Shown piece after piece: positions 18,200 to 27,821 of a DNA stretch of 64,000 nt (position 1 is its first letter; every line of letters begins with the position of its first letter). The DNA is taken from NCBI RefSeq assembly GCF_019711195.1, contig NZ_CP081299.1, positions 1 to 64,000 of the forward strand, in the 5' to 3' direction. The notes under the pieces were generated by a model. The model ran no database searches. It was not told where the DNA came from and worked only from the letters and a program-made list of their open reading frames with translations. The stretch is from Dyadobacter sp. NIV53 (GTDB taxonomy: Bacteria; Bacteroidota; Bacteroidia; Cytophagales; Spirosomataceae). Made by a program: the position numbers and the translations under genes.

Positions 18200-18811
18200 C
18201 TAATTTAACCTTTTTACATTTTCAGTAATAAAAGCAGCGGATATTTCCTGTAATTCAGGAAAAAAAGTCCTGAATTTCTGAAAATAAAATTCTTCATTTT
18301 TTCTTAATTCCAATCCCGCATCTTTAATGGAAACAAGAAAATCTGCGCGTCTTGACATTCTGTTAAAGGTTAGATCAATACCTTCAAAAGTAGCATAACT
18401 ATTTAACCAATCCTGACGGATCATAGACCTGGACATCGGAATCATTGCTTCGGGAATCAGGTATTCATTTTTTTGAATGACAGTATACATTCTGTCAGAA
18501 TAAGCCAACAGGGATTCCGAACAAAAGTGATTAAAGTATTTAGCCAGAAAATAATCAAAATAAATGTCAACAATTATACCGGCGATCCTGCCATGAACTT
18601 CCGCAACCTTATTTTTCGCTTCACGTACAACAGGGTGGGAATCAGTGAACATGTCTATGTGCCTATGCAGTTTAAGGCCAGCTACATACTCCTGATTCCA
18701 GTTTACTGTCTTCTCGTCAGTAAGCCGTCCTTTGACAAAATCACCGACATAATTTCCCATAATTACTGCACTCTTATCTCCTGACAGCAATAAATGCGCT
18801 AAAAAATTCAT
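18200..18811 (-). CDS. acpH: Acyl carrier protein phosphodiesterase
   Basis: A 203-residue protein of the AcpH (DUF479) family, which removes the 4'-phosphopantetheine arm from ACP. Seen: MNFLAHLLLSGDKSAVIMGN at the N-terminus, followed by VGDFVKGR, LHRHIDMFTDSHPVVREAK and IAGIIVDIYFDYFLA, with the conserved His and Asp residues expected for a metal-dependent phosphodiesterase. ATG at 18811. Probably transcribed with holA. Confidence 0.88.
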   Translation of the reverse strand: MNFLAHLLLSGDKSAVIMGNYVGDFVKGRLTDEKTVNWNQEYVAGLKLHRHIDMFTDSHPVVREAKNKVAEVHGRIAGIIVDIYFDYFLAKYFNHFCSESLLAYSDRMYTVIQKNEYLIPEAMIPMSRSMIRQDWLNSYATFEGIDLTFNRMSRRADFLVSIKDAGLELRKNEEFYFQKFRTFFPELQEISAAFITENVKRLN

Positions 18812-18920
18812 AAAAATGACATTTTGACAAAATTGCAGTAGGTTTGCCTAACAAATTTGTGAGGGACTCAATCCGGGAACAATTATTTTACAACAACAAT
18901 TATTTTAACCAAACAAGCAA

Positions 18921-19436
18921 ATGAAAGTCGAAAAAAATAACGTGATCACGTTAAAATATAGCCTGCGCATACCCGATACGGATGGGGAAATGGACATGGT
19001 AGAAGTTGTAACGGAAGAAGATCCAATGTATTTTATACAGGGTGTGAGCGGATTACCCGAAGGTTTCGAAAACCAGATTGAAGGCCTTGTTGCAGGTGAT
19101 ACTTTTGATTTTACCGTTGAGCCGGAAGAAGGATACGGAGAGTTTGACCCGGAAGCCATTGTTGAACTTTCACGCCAGGTATTCCAGATGGAAGATGTAG
19201 ATCAGGAAGAACTACTTCAGATTGGTAATGTGATCCCAATGACGAACGAAGACGGCGAACGTATGCATGGCCAGATCGTTGAAGTCAAAGACGATGTTGT
19301 AGTTATGAATTTTAACCATCCGCTGGCTGGTAAAAAAATGCATTTTGAAGGTCAGATAATTTCCATTCGTCCGGCAACTGCTGAAGAAATAAGCCATGGA
19401 CACGTACACGGAGAGGGCGGCGTTCACCATCATTGA
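18921..19436 (+). CDS. slyD: SlyD-like FKBP peptidyl-prolyl isomerase
   Basis: A 171-residue folding helper. Seen: the split FKBP fold with the insert-in-flap chaperone domain (EEGYGEFDPEAIVELSRQVF) and the closing FNHPLAGKKMHFEGQI. The His-rich tail HGHVHGEGGVHHH suits the metal binding known from SlyD. Cytoplasmic (no signal peptide). The gene converges on dCMP deaminase, with a palindromic terminator between them. Confidence 0.9.
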   Translation: MKVEKNNVITLKYSLRIPDTDGEMDMVEVVTEEDPMYFIQGVSGLPEGFENQIEGLVAGDTFDFTVEPEEGYGEFDPEAIVELSRQVFQMEDVDQEELLQIGNVIPMTNEDGERMHGQIVEVKDDVVVMNFNHPLAGKKMHFEGQIISIRPATAEEISHGHVHGEGGVHHH

Positions 19437-19458
19437 CGTGTCCAGAGATTAAAGTTTA

Positions 19459-19505
19459 GAGTTTAAAGTTCAAGGACGCACTGTTCCACTCTGAACTTTA
19501 AACTC
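19459..19505. terminator. Bidirectional hairpin between convergent slyD and dCMP deaminase
   Basis: Perfect 14-bp arms GAGTTTAAAGTTCA (19459-19472) and complement (19492-19505) with a 19-base loop, placed between convergent stops. The stem is AT-rich and no long T-run follows, so termination is likely but not certain; it may also be a dispersed intergenic repeat. Confidence 0.6.
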
Positions 19506-19514
19506 CTTAACTTG

Positions 19515-19991
19515 TTAATCTGCTTTGTACTGCTCTACTTCTACTCCGAATCTTTTTAGAAATTCGACACCTTCCTCAATTGCAATTCCTTTGTATGCAG
19601 CGTAAGAATGCAGGAAAATTACTTTTTTAATTTTCATTGTATAAATAACCCTTGCACACGCAATACATGGGGCCAGCGTTACAAATAGCGTAGATCCTTC
19701 AATATTCGAACCATTTTTAACAGCAAAAAGAATGGCATTCTGTTCTGCATGTAATGCAAGTGAGCAGCTTCCTTTTGCATCTCTCGGACAACCGGTCTCG
19801 GGAAATTCCTCGTCGCAATTATGCGTTCCTGCGGGAGGGCCGTTATAACCGATTGAAATAATACGGGTATCCTTGGTAAGTACAGCACCTACCTGTGCTT
19901 TTATACAATGGGAACGCCTGGCAAGATTTATGGCCAGTTCCATGTATATCTCGGCAAATTCAGGCTTGGAATTCGTTGTTAATAAAGTCAT
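19515..19991 (-). CDS. Deoxycytidylate (dCMP) deaminase
   Basis: Zinc enzyme turning dCMP into dUMP for thymidylate synthesis (158 residues). Seen: MELAINLARRSHCIKAQVGA, the zinc/proton-shuttle motif HAEQNAI and the cysteine pair PCIACARVIY, with YNGPPAGTHNCDE for substrate binding. This is the ComEB/dCMP deaminase type. ATG 19991. A strong promoter lies upstream at 20020-20050, inside the start of the divergent gene. Confidence 0.93.
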   Translation of the reverse strand: MTLLTTNSKPEFAEIYMELAINLARRSHCIKAQVGAVLTKDTRIISIGYNGPPAGTHNCDEEFPETGCPRDAKGSCSLALHAEQNAILFAVKNGSNIEGSTLFVTLAPCIACARVIYTMKIKKVIFLHSYAAYKGIAIEEGVEFLKRFGVEVEQYKAD

Positions 19992-20019
19992 TGAATAGTA
20001 TAAAACTAGATATTACCTG

Positions 20020-20050
20020 CAAACTTAGAAAAATGATGGTTTGGATTCAA
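20020..20050 (-). promoter_or_regulatory. Promoter of the dCMP deaminase gene
   Basis: Minus strand: TTG (20050-20048), 20 bases, TAAGTTTG (20027-20020), a close match to the Bacteroidota consensus. It overlaps the first codons (ATG 20033) of the divergently read neighbour, so the two genes' 5' regions interlock. Confidence 0.8.
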
Positions 20051-21148
20051 TATACATTAATATTTTGGCTGAGGTGTGTATCGCTTATTGCACTGCTTCT
20101 TTTTGGCTGTATTGCGTATTCACAACAGCAAAAAACAATACTGACACTTAGTAAACAATCACCTGCGCTTTTTAAATCCTATAAATTTTTTATTCAGCAG
20201 GTAGAAGATAAACGAAAAGAACCTGGCGCCGGAATGGGAAAAGTAATAGTTTTTGGTAAAGAATTGCCTATGACATTACCAGGTGCAGCCGAAAAGGAAT
20301 TGTTTTTGTACTGGTCCTTTGCAGCGCCGAAAAATAAGGACACTTATTTGCCACTTTATATTACAGTAAAAGATTTCCAGATTAATGAAAAAAGGGTAGC
20401 ACCAAACAAAGTAACCGGAGAAATAAAATTGTCTGTTACCTTCCGCTGGTACCGGAATATGCAGCCAGTCGAACTGACCAATTACCAGACATCGGCTAAT
20501 TATATCCGCCCTGAACAGGATTTCGATTATGAAAAACTGGCAGGCCAGCTTCTGAATCAATCTCTTATACATTTCAATAAATGGATGACTTCCAATGCAG
20601 GTAAAAGTTCAGCATTGGCGAGAAATTTATTATTGGTTTTTAAAGAAATTACAATTCCCGGTCAGTCGGATACCGTTTTCTACGACCCGAAACGGCCTTT
20701 GGTCTGGTCAGACTTCAAAGGCCAGAGCAGCAGGCCGGGCAGCCGGTACGCAGCAGCAGTTTTTACAAGTTTTGGTTATGAGGGTAAATCTTATCCAAAG
20801 GGTGATGATCTGGTAGTGGAAATAGGCTTGAAAATTTTTATGGTAAAAAGTATGTCCTGGGGACGGCCTGATGCGCATAATACGACCACATTACGGCATG
20901 AACAGCTTCATTTTGATGTGACCCGGATTGTAGTGGAACGATTTAAAGAACGTCTGAAAAAAGCAGAATTGACCATAGAGGACTTTGACAGTGAAATTCA
21001 ATATCAGTTTCTTGAAGCATTCAGGGAAATGAATACAGAGCAGGAAAATTATGATGGCGAAACAGGGCATGGTATAAACGGATCGGCACAGGCTGGTTGG
21101 GATCGTAAGATTTCAGCGGAAATTGAGGCCATTTACTCAATGCAATAA
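20033..21148 (+). CDS. DUF922-type secreted putative zinc protease
   Basis: A 371-residue protein with a signal peptide (WIQYTLIFWLRCVSLIALLL, ending CIAYSQ). It has a DUF922-like C-terminal part: YDPKRPLVWSDFKG, then TLRHEQLHFDVTRIV. The HExxH-like HEQLH suggests a zinc-dependent hydrolase, which is an inference. ATG at 20033 is chosen because the signal peptide starts there; longer in-frame versions run back through dCMP deaminase. The 3' end overlaps the convergent comEC stop by 12 bases. Confidence 0.7.
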   Translation: MMVWIQYTLIFWLRCVSLIALLLFGCIAYSQQQKTILTLSKQSPALFKSYKFFIQQVEDKRKEPGAGMGKVIVFGKELPMTLPGAAEKELFLYWSFAAPKNKDTYLPLYITVKDFQINEKRVAPNKVTGEIKLSVTFRWYRNMQPVELTNYQTSANYIRPEQDFDYEKLAGQLLNQSLIHFNKWMTSNAGKSSALARNLLLVFKEITIPGQSDTVFYDPKRPLVWSDFKGQSSRPGSRYAAAVFTSFGYEGKSYPKGDDLVVEIGLKIFMVKSMSWGRPDAHNTTTLRHEQLHFDVTRIVVERFKERLKKAELTIEDFDSEIQYQFLEAFREMNTEQENYDGETGHGINGSAQAGWDRKISAEIEAIYSMQ

Positions 21149-23218
21149 CAAAGAACCTTCTGAAAGGTCATAAATTTTGTAATTCTGGCCGGAAAGGTAA
21201 GCAGTCCATTTTTCCTTTTTTCTGCCACGGATTTCACCTCCCAGTAAAAACATGGTTCGCTTATCAGGTAACGAAACAGTTTCTGATTTTCTGAATTTTC
21301 CACCGGTAATAAGTTCATAATCAATTGGTAATGCAGAATTGATAAAATTGCCGTGGTAAATTATTTTTCCCCTCCACGATATCAGTTTACCTGCTGGCAT
21401 ATTAGCCACATTTAATCTGCCCGACTTTAAATTTTGATCTTTTTGTAAGTAAACTGTTTCAGTGATTCCCTGGCTAATTGCGTAATTTTTGATGTGAAAT
21501 TTATAAGAATCGACATCCCGTTGAAAAGCTTCGTCGCTTGAAATAAAAAGCTTATTTCCTATTTTAAAGCTCATGACAGAATGCCTGGGTACTGAATGTA
21601 TAATGGCGGCTGCTGAAAGATAAGTTTGTATGCTGGCTGATAAAGAATAAACCACAAAAAGTACAACGATGACACAACTACGCTTCAAAACTAAATATTC
21701 CTGCTTATAGTAACTATACCATACTGCAGTTAAAACAAGATATAAAATCATTACCTCTACCCTATCCAGATACAAGTTTTCAATCAGATATCCTGGTAAT
21801 AATTTAGGAACTGAAACTGAAATATTGGTTAAATAAGCTGATGCTTCTACCCAGAAATTCACAACAAATTGCAACCAATCGATATGAAGTAAACTTGCAA
21901 AAAGCAAAGCCATGGAGGCCGGCAACAAAAAATTGGTGAAGAAAATTACAAAAGGATTGATGAGCCAGAAATAAAACGGGAATTGATGGAAATAAAACAA
22001 GCTTAACGGGAATGTAGCAAGCTGGGCTGCAAAGGACAATGCTGTAATTTGCCAAACATATTTTAATAAGAAATTAGAAGGCTTCCAAATACTATCTATT
22101 GATTCATACAATAAGAAAATACCTGACATTGCCAGGAAGGACAACTGAAATCCAACATCATACAAAGCATGCGGATCTAATATCAGTATTAATATGCCGG
22201 AAATCGCCAGGGTGTTCATTGAAGTCTGCTTTCGGCTGAACGCTTCGGAAATAATAAATACGATGCACATTAATGTAGCTCGCTGAACAGATGGAACCAA
22301 ACCTGTTACCAATGCATAAAAGCAAAGCAATGCCGTTACAACTAACAGGTAGGCATATTTTCCAGTTTTCCAACGTTTTAACCAGCCAAATAACTTGCTT
22401 ATCACCATAAACAATATCGCAACATGCATTCCCGAAACAGATAGAATATGAATTGTACCGGAAACAGTATAATCATCAATCTGGTCAGAGCCAAGATCAT
22501 CTCTCCGGCCCAATAACATCGCTTTGACCAGGCCGTACGAGTCATCATTTTTGATATTATCCCGAAATTTCCGGTCGGCCCACTCGGAAACAGCAGTGCT
22601 CCACAATCCGGGCCGGTAAGATTGATTTTCGGAAGTTAAAACAGAATAAGAGTCCTCCGGTAAATAATCCGTCCAAACAATTCCTTTATTCCATAAATAG
22701 CGCCGGTAATCAAATTCTTCCGGATTAAGTGATTTTACCGGTTTGTCCAGGCGGCCATTCACAATCATATAATCACCCGGTTTTGGTACCATCGCTGCGT
22801 CAACAGCGATGCTTACGAGTGCTTTTACATCTGCTTTAATCCATAACTTTTCATGAAGCATTCGTGTAACCAGGATTTCCAATCGAATGGATTTTGACCG
22901 TTTTTCAGGCAGGGATTTTACAATTGCTTCGTAAGCGGAATAATCCTTTTCAGTTAAAGCAAGCTGGTCCGCTTCAAGCCGGCAATTTTGCAAAGAGGAG
23001 GATAATGCGCCTCCGATTACCAGAAACAGTGAGAAGGCTGTTCCAAAATAAAAATGAGATTTCTTTTGGTAACAGTAGAAAGCAATGGCCGCAACCGCAA
23101 TTAATAATCCAAGTAAAACCTTGCTAATTAAGGCTGAATCAAAAATCAGGCACTCTTTGAGAAGAATGCCTGACATGAAAAACAGAAAAAAACTGATAAA
23201 CGGTACGCGTGAAAGCAT
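21137..23218 (-). CDS. comEC: ComEC/Rec2 family DNA-uptake channel protein
   Basis: A 693-residue membrane protein. The N-terminal membrane segments carry a DUF4131-like extracytoplasmic domain (PKPGDYMIVNGRL, EEFDYRRYLWNKGI). The competence domain follows, with ILSVSGMHVAILFMV and VQRATLMCIVFII, then many further helices to about residue 520. The C-terminal metallo-beta-lactamase domain of Bacillus ComEC is replaced by a short tail, as in many Bacteroidota. It should conduct single-stranded DNA across the inner membrane. ATG 23218 lies 10 bases from the stop of no gene on this strand; the protease gene follows downstream only at 23228 upstream side. Confidence 0.88.
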   Translation of the reverse strand: MLSRVPFISFFLFFMSGILLKECLIFDSALISKVLLGLLIAVAAIAFYCYQKKSHFYFGTAFSLFLVIGGALSSSLQNCRLEADQLALTEKDYSAYEAIVKSLPEKRSKSIRLEILVTRMLHEKLWIKADVKALVSIAVDAAMVPKPGDYMIVNGRLDKPVKSLNPEEFDYRRYLWNKGIVWTDYLPEDSYSVLTSENQSYRPGLWSTAVSEWADRKFRDNIKNDDSYGLVKAMLLGRRDDLGSDQIDDYTVSGTIHILSVSGMHVAILFMVISKLFGWLKRWKTGKYAYLLVVTALLCFYALVTGLVPSVQRATLMCIVFIISEAFSRKQTSMNTLAISGILILILDPHALYDVGFQLSFLAMSGIFLLYESIDSIWKPSNFLLKYVWQITALSFAAQLATFPLSLFYFHQFPFYFWLINPFVIFFTNFLLPASMALLFASLLHIDWLQFVVNFWVEASAYLTNISVSVPKLLPGYLIENLYLDRVEVMILYLVLTAVWYSYYKQEYLVLKRSCVIVVLFVVYSLSASIQTYLSAAAIIHSVPRHSVMSFKIGNKLFISSDEAFQRDVDSYKFHIKNYAISQGITETVYLQKDQNLKSGRLNVANMPAGKLISWRGKIIYHGNFINSALPIDYELITGGKFRKSETVSLPDKRTMFLLGGEIRGRKKEKWTAYLSGQNYKIYDLSEGSLLLH

Positions 23219-23227
23219 GGGCCAATA

Positions 23228-24517
23228 CTAAGGAATAAAAAAACGTTTGGTTACCATGTCATTCGCAGTATTAACTCGCAAAAAGTAAATACCAGCAGGA
23301 TAATTTTTTACATTGATATAAGTCCAGTTTTTAACTTCATCCGTCATCTTAATTCCACTTGCATTAATGATACTTACAGATAGACCAGTATAATCAGGAG
23401 CATAAATATCGGCGTTCAGGAAATCACTCACCGGATTCGGATAAATATCAACAGTTAAATTGGCGTCAGTCTTACTCGCAAATTCAACTAATTTTGCCCT
23501 TCTCGGGCTCAAAGCCAGTGCCGCATGCATTCTGTTTTTTTGATCACCCGTAAAAACACTCATACATACATCCGGAGAATAATCCATGTAATTCTCGATC
23601 ATATTCCGCGAGACCGGACCATTACAGGTTGAGAATTTGGGCTGACAGGAAGTATCCGTTGTTTCATTGGCATTTTCTGCTCGTGGCGTATCGCTGCAAT
23701 AATCCGTTCCACAGTTTGACAGTCCCCAGATATGATAAAGACCAAGCCAATGTCCTACTTCATGTGTTGTAGTCCTTCCCAGATTATAAATCGTCCCGGA
23801 ATTACCGGAAGAATTTCTGCCAAAATATCTTGAATCAATAATAACTCCATCTGTTAGTGGACCATCCTCGTCTTCATCCGTTGTGGACAAACCTTGTGTG
23901 AGGTCATTAACTTCAGTTACAACAGGAAATTGTGCTACGCCAAGATAACGATTTGACAACCTGCAAACCCAAATATTTAAATAGCGGCTCGTAAGCCACG
24001 GAGGCGAAATGGTTGCCAGTAATTTATCATCTGTAAGTGGACTGAACTGAGCCTGGTCATTGTAAGTACGGACAATATCAATCAATTTAAAGCGGATTCC
24101 TGTATCAACGGCAAGCGAATCGGTATAAAAACCTTTGTAACCGGACTGATTGGAATAATCCTCGTTCAAAACATCAATCTGGCTCTGGATCTGTTCGTCT
24201 GAGATATTGGAATTATTTGTTCCGCCAATCTGATTGTCCGCCTGACTATGTACAACATGTATGATTACCGGAATAGTAATTACTTCATTTGCGGAAGTCC
24301 GTAACCTTGAATCGCTCTTAATATAATTTTGAATGAGCCTCTCTGTCTCCTGCCTTCGTTTTAACAATGCAGGATTTCTTAAAAATTTTATTGAGTCGCG
24401 CTCTGTTGTAACACAGCGAATTAACGCCGGGTCAGTGGTCTGCGCTTTGGCCGATACAGCCATAATTAGAAAAAATACCGCCTGAAAAAGCAGTATTCTA
24501 TTGCTCAGATTTATCAT
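23228..24517 (-). CDS. Secreted M43 (pappalysin-type) metalloprotease with T9SS sorting domain
   Basis: A 429-residue precursor with a signal peptide (ILLFQAVFFLIMAVSAKA) and an N-terminal propeptide. The metzincin zinc site HEVGHWLGLYH (about residue 252) is followed by the Met-turn region ENYMDYSPD. The C-terminal type A sorting domain (about 355-429) has VDIYPNPVSDFLNADI and PAGIYFLRV, ending KRFFIP. It should be exported by Sec, then type IX secretion. ATG at 24517 is preferred to a TTG three codons upstream. Its start overlaps the end of phoH by 20 bases. comEC follows 10 bases downstream. Confidence 0.9.
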   Translation of the reverse strand: MINLSNRILLFQAVFFLIMAVSAKAQTTDPALIRCVTTERDSIKFLRNPALLKRRQETERLIQNYIKSDSRLRTSANEVITIPVIIHVVHSQADNQIGGTNNSNISDEQIQSQIDVLNEDYSNQSGYKGFYTDSLAVDTGIRFKLIDIVRTYNDQAQFSPLTDDKLLATISPPWLTSRYLNIWVCRLSNRYLGVAQFPVVTEVNDLTQGLSTTDEDEDGPLTDGVIIDSRYFGRNSSGNSGTIYNLGRTTTHEVGHWLGLYHIWGLSNCGTDYCSDTPRAENANETTDTSCQPKFSTCNGPVSRNMIENYMDYSPDVCMSVFTGDQKNRMHAALALSPRRAKLVEFASKTDANLTVDIYPNPVSDFLNADIYAPDYTGLSVSIINASGIKMTDEVKNWTYINVKNYPAGIYFLRVNTANDMVTKRFFIP

Positions 24518-25446
24518 AAGCTGCAAGTATATCTCTTACCAAACGATGGCGCACAACATCGGAACCATCCAATTCAACAAAACTAATACCTTTTATCCCT
24601 TTTAAAATGGCCAGTGAATCAATCAAACCCGATTTCAGATTTTTAGGAAGATCTATCTGTGATTTGTCACCAGTAATTATTGCTTTGGAGCTTGGCCCCA
24701 TACGCGTCAGGAACATTTTCATTTGCATGGGCGTCGTATTCTGAGCCTCATCAAGCAGGATGAATGCATTATTCAGCGTTCTGCCACGCATATAAGCCAA
24801 TGGTGCGATTTCAATCACCCGGCTTTCCAGATATAATTTCAATTTTTCGGGTGCGATCATATCGTCGAGCGCATCATAGATCGGGCGGAGGTACGGATCA
24901 ATTTTTTCTTTCAGATCGCCGGGTAAAAATCCCAGGTTTTCTCCTGCTTCCACCTGCAGGCCGGGTAATGATAATTTTCCTTACTTCCTTGTTTTTCAGC
25001 GCACGCACTGCAATAGCTACGGCTGTATATGTTTTCCCTGTTCCCGCTGGGCCAACCGCAAACACCAGATCAAATTTTGAGGCTTCTTCTACCAAAAGTT
25101 TCTGATTGGCAGTTTTGGCTTTTACTACAAGCCCCTTATTACCATAAATAATTACGTCAGCGTCGTCATCAGCGTTTTTTGATGTTGAGTTGGATACTCC
25201 TGACAGATAACCTTTTACATTGTCATTTGTAACCTTTCCGTATCTTAAATAATGGGCTATTAAAGAATCCATTACATCAGTGATCCGGATTATTTCAGGA
25301 GCAGTTCCCTGTATCCTGATCTCGTTGCCCCGTGAAATAATTTTGCTTTCGGGGAAAGCAGCTGCGACTTCTTTAATGTTCGAATTGTGAATTCCCAAAA
25401 AATCGACCATAGAAATGTCTTCGAGCGTGATGATTTTTTCCAGCAA
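24498..25446 (-). pseudogene. phoH: PhoH family ATPase/RNA-associated protein, split by a frameshift
   Basis: The first frame (25446 down to about 24953) reads DISMVDFLGIHNSNIKEVAA, the Walker A GPAGTGKTYT (132 onward) and KKxIIITRPA. The sequence then changes frame. The second part (to 24498) has EAGENLGFLPGDLKEKIDP, YMRGRTLNNAFILLDEAQN (Walker B) and TGDKSQIDLPK. Removing one G from GCAGGTGG at about 24955 gives ITRPAVEAGENLGF, the expected family sequence, and a 315-residue protein. The start codon appears to be TTG (25446); the first ATG is 12 codons later. PhoH is a cytoplasmic NTPase linked to RNA metabolism. Most likely a sequence error. Confidence 0.85.
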
Positions 25447-25679
25447 ATGAATTGATGTTTGAGTGTTTAATTAATTTTCTAAAATTTAGTAATAATAACC
25501 AAGATTTATGTGATTATCATACACAATAACTGTTACCAAATCTTATTTATAATAAAAAACAAAAAAATATGAGCAACTGATTCATTATCAGTCAAACAAA
25601 ATTATTATTCTACCACAAAAAAAATACTTGTTGCCACTTTCTTTCCTCCATCGCCTGCAATGCTTAAATTTGTGTTAAC

Positions 25680-27290
25680 ATGGAAAATAACAAGGCAACA
25701 ACCAACTACACCTCAACAGGTTCAAAGCAAGCTGGTACCGCAAGGAAGCCAACTGGTACACGCACAACAGGGCCTGATCAAACTTTCAGCAAACTTCCAC
25801 CCCAGGCCATAGATGTGGAAGAAGCAATTTTGGGGGCGTTAATGATTGAAAAAGACGCTCTAACGGCTGTTGCAGATATTTTAAAACCGGATAGTTTTTA
25901 TAAAGAGGCACATCAGCGCATATATTCTGCAATCATTACACTTTTTGCAGATTCGGAGCCGATTGATATGCTTACTGTTACTTCCAAATTGAGAAGTACA
26001 GGCGAGCTTGAAATTATCGGTGGTGCTTCCTACATTATGGAATTGACTTCCAGAGTCAACTCTGCCGCCAATATTGAATTCCATGCACGTATTATTTCTC
26101 AGGCAGCAATTAAACGCGAACTGATAAAAATTTCTTCTGAAATCCTTAAAGAAGCTTTTGAAGATACAACAGATGTTTTTCGTCTGTTGGATAAAACAGA
26201 GCAGTCTCTTTTTCAAATTTCCGAATCCAATATAAAGAAAAACTATTCGGACATGGGGGCATTAATGCGTCAGGCATTGGATGAACTTGATAAGAAAAAG
26301 AATAATAAGGATGGTTTAACGGGGGTCCCTTCCGGTTTCAGTGCCTTGGACAGACTTACTTCCGGCTGGCAGAAAACAGAATTAATGATCCTGGCTGCAA
26401 GGCCGGGTATGGGTAAAACTGCCTTCGTGGTTTCGTCCCTTCGAAATGCAGCTGTGGATTTCAATATGCCTGTTGCTATTTTTTCCCTTGAAATGTCCTC
26501 CGTTCAGCTGGTAAATCGTTTAATATCCGCTGAAGCTGAAATTGACAGTGAAAAGATACGCCGCGGTACACTTGCCCCCCACGAATGGGAACAATTGCAC
26601 CACAGGATTCACAGGCTTACCAATGCGCCCATTTTTATAGATGATACTCCTGCCCTGTCCATTCTCGAATTACGTGCGAAAAGCCGCCGTTTAAAGGCAC
26701 AGCACGATATCCAGATGATTGTGATTGACTACCTTCAGTTAATGACCGGTGATACCGGTGGAAAAGGTGCGGGAAACCGTGAGCAGGAAATTGCCATGAT
26801 CTCAAGGTCATTGAAAAATCTTGCGAAGGAACTGGATGTACCGGTAATTGCACTTTCTCAGCTAAGCCGAGCCGTAGAAACGCGCGGTGGAGAAAAAAGG
26901 CCGCAACTTTCAGATTTACGTGAATCCGGTTCTATCGAACAGGATGCAGATATGGTTATTTTCCTATATCGTCCTGAATATTACGGTATCACAGAAGACG
27001 AATCAGGAAATTCTGTTGCTGGTATCGGTGAAGTAATTCTGGCAAAAAACAGGTCGGGATCCCTGGATACAATTCAGTTAAAGTTTATTGGAAAGTATAC
27101 CAAATTCGCCGATCTTGATTCACAGTTTTCACCAGCTCCATATTCAGTAGACCGCCCGATTGCCAATACCAATCCAATTGCTTCCTTTGAAAGCCAGGCG
27201 CCACCAGCCGCAAGCGGCACATTAAGAAGCCGCGCAAACGATCTCAGCAATTTTGATTACAAAGGCCCCGACAGCGAACCGCCGTTTTGA
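25680..27290 (+). CDS. dnaB: Replicative DNA helicase
   Basis: Hexameric 5'-3' helicase of the replication fork, 536 residues. A polar N-terminal tail (1-38) precedes the DnaB N-domain (PPQAIDVEEAILGALMIEKD). The RecA-like core has LTGVPSGFSALDRLTSGW, Walker A ARPGMGKTAF, SLEMSSVQLVNR, Walker B MIVIDYLQLM, LSQLSRAVETRG and SDLRESGSIEQDAD. No intein. ATG 25680; a TAAATTTG -7-like box at 25665-25672 lies only 8 bases before it. Confidence 0.96.
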   Translation: MENNKATTNYTSTGSKQAGTARKPTGTRTTGPDQTFSKLPPQAIDVEEAILGALMIEKDALTAVADILKPDSFYKEAHQRIYSAIITLFADSEPIDMLTVTSKLRSTGELEIIGGASYIMELTSRVNSAANIEFHARIISQAAIKRELIKISSEILKEAFEDTTDVFRLLDKTEQSLFQISESNIKKNYSDMGALMRQALDELDKKKNNKDGLTGVPSGFSALDRLTSGWQKTELMILAARPGMGKTAFVVSSLRNAAVDFNMPVAIFSLEMSSVQLVNRLISAEAEIDSEKIRRGTLAPHEWEQLHHRIHRLTNAPIFIDDTPALSILELRAKSRRLKAQHDIQMIVIDYLQLMTGDTGGKGAGNREQEIAMISRSLKNLAKELDVPVIALSQLSRAVETRGGEKRPQLSDLRESGSIEQDADMVIFLYRPEYYGITEDESGNSVAGIGEVILAKNRSGSLDTIQLKFIGKYTKFADLDSQFSPAPYSVDRPIANTNPIASFESQAPPAASGTLRSRANDLSNFDYKGPDSEPPF

Positions 27291-27821
27291 AAAATGGGTT
27301 AAGGGTAAAAAGGTTGATGGCTGAATACGCTGAATACAAAGAAAAAAGGGTTAAAGTGTGAACAATATCTTGAACAAAATACCTTAATAAAGCCAATGTG
27401 AACATGGTAGACAGGGATAGTCAATAGCGTACTATACTTCTTTTTGTTTTAGATAATAAATTGAAGTATTAGCAGGCCTAAAATCATGTATGTTATTTTA
27501 CAGACACTTTTAAAAGGAGTTTCGTTGAAAATTAATATCTAAAAGTGAAAAGAAGGAAGCAACAGTGCCTGGTGTAGCAGTAGCTCCAGAACAAAATAGG
27601 AGAAATGACTAAACTTTGTACAAAAACAAGAACTTTCCAAAGCACTTCTCCCCCCTTTGTTCTGTGTTTAATCGCTTAATATAACGATAGTGATGAAAAA
27701 TTCAGGAACCGATTCCAGGTTTTGTTATAATTATTACGTCTTATTGAGCAATGTAAAATTTGTATTTTAACGTAGTTCTTATTGATGAAAATTATAATCA
27801 ACTTGTGACAATTAGCTTTGT
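27291..27821. other. AT-rich intergenic region (531 bp)
   Basis: No reading frame resembling a protein, no palindrome and no tRNA was found. The region starts after dnaB and leads into two small lipoprotein genes and a mobilization-protein-like remnant, so it may be the edge of an old insertion. No flanking direct repeat could be identified by eye. Confidence 0.5.

Noticed and set aside
19895..20032. Longer N-terminus for the DUF922 protein starting inside the dCMP deaminase gene
   Set aside because: The signal peptide begins at 20033-20036, and the extension overlaps a strongly coding gene on the other strand.
21133..21324. Open frame at the end of comEC on the minus strand
   Set aside because: It overlaps the coding end of comEC in another frame and has no recognisable content.
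25665..25680. Leaderless dnaB mRNA from the TAAATTTG box
   Set aside because: No -33 element at proper spacing; too weak to claim.
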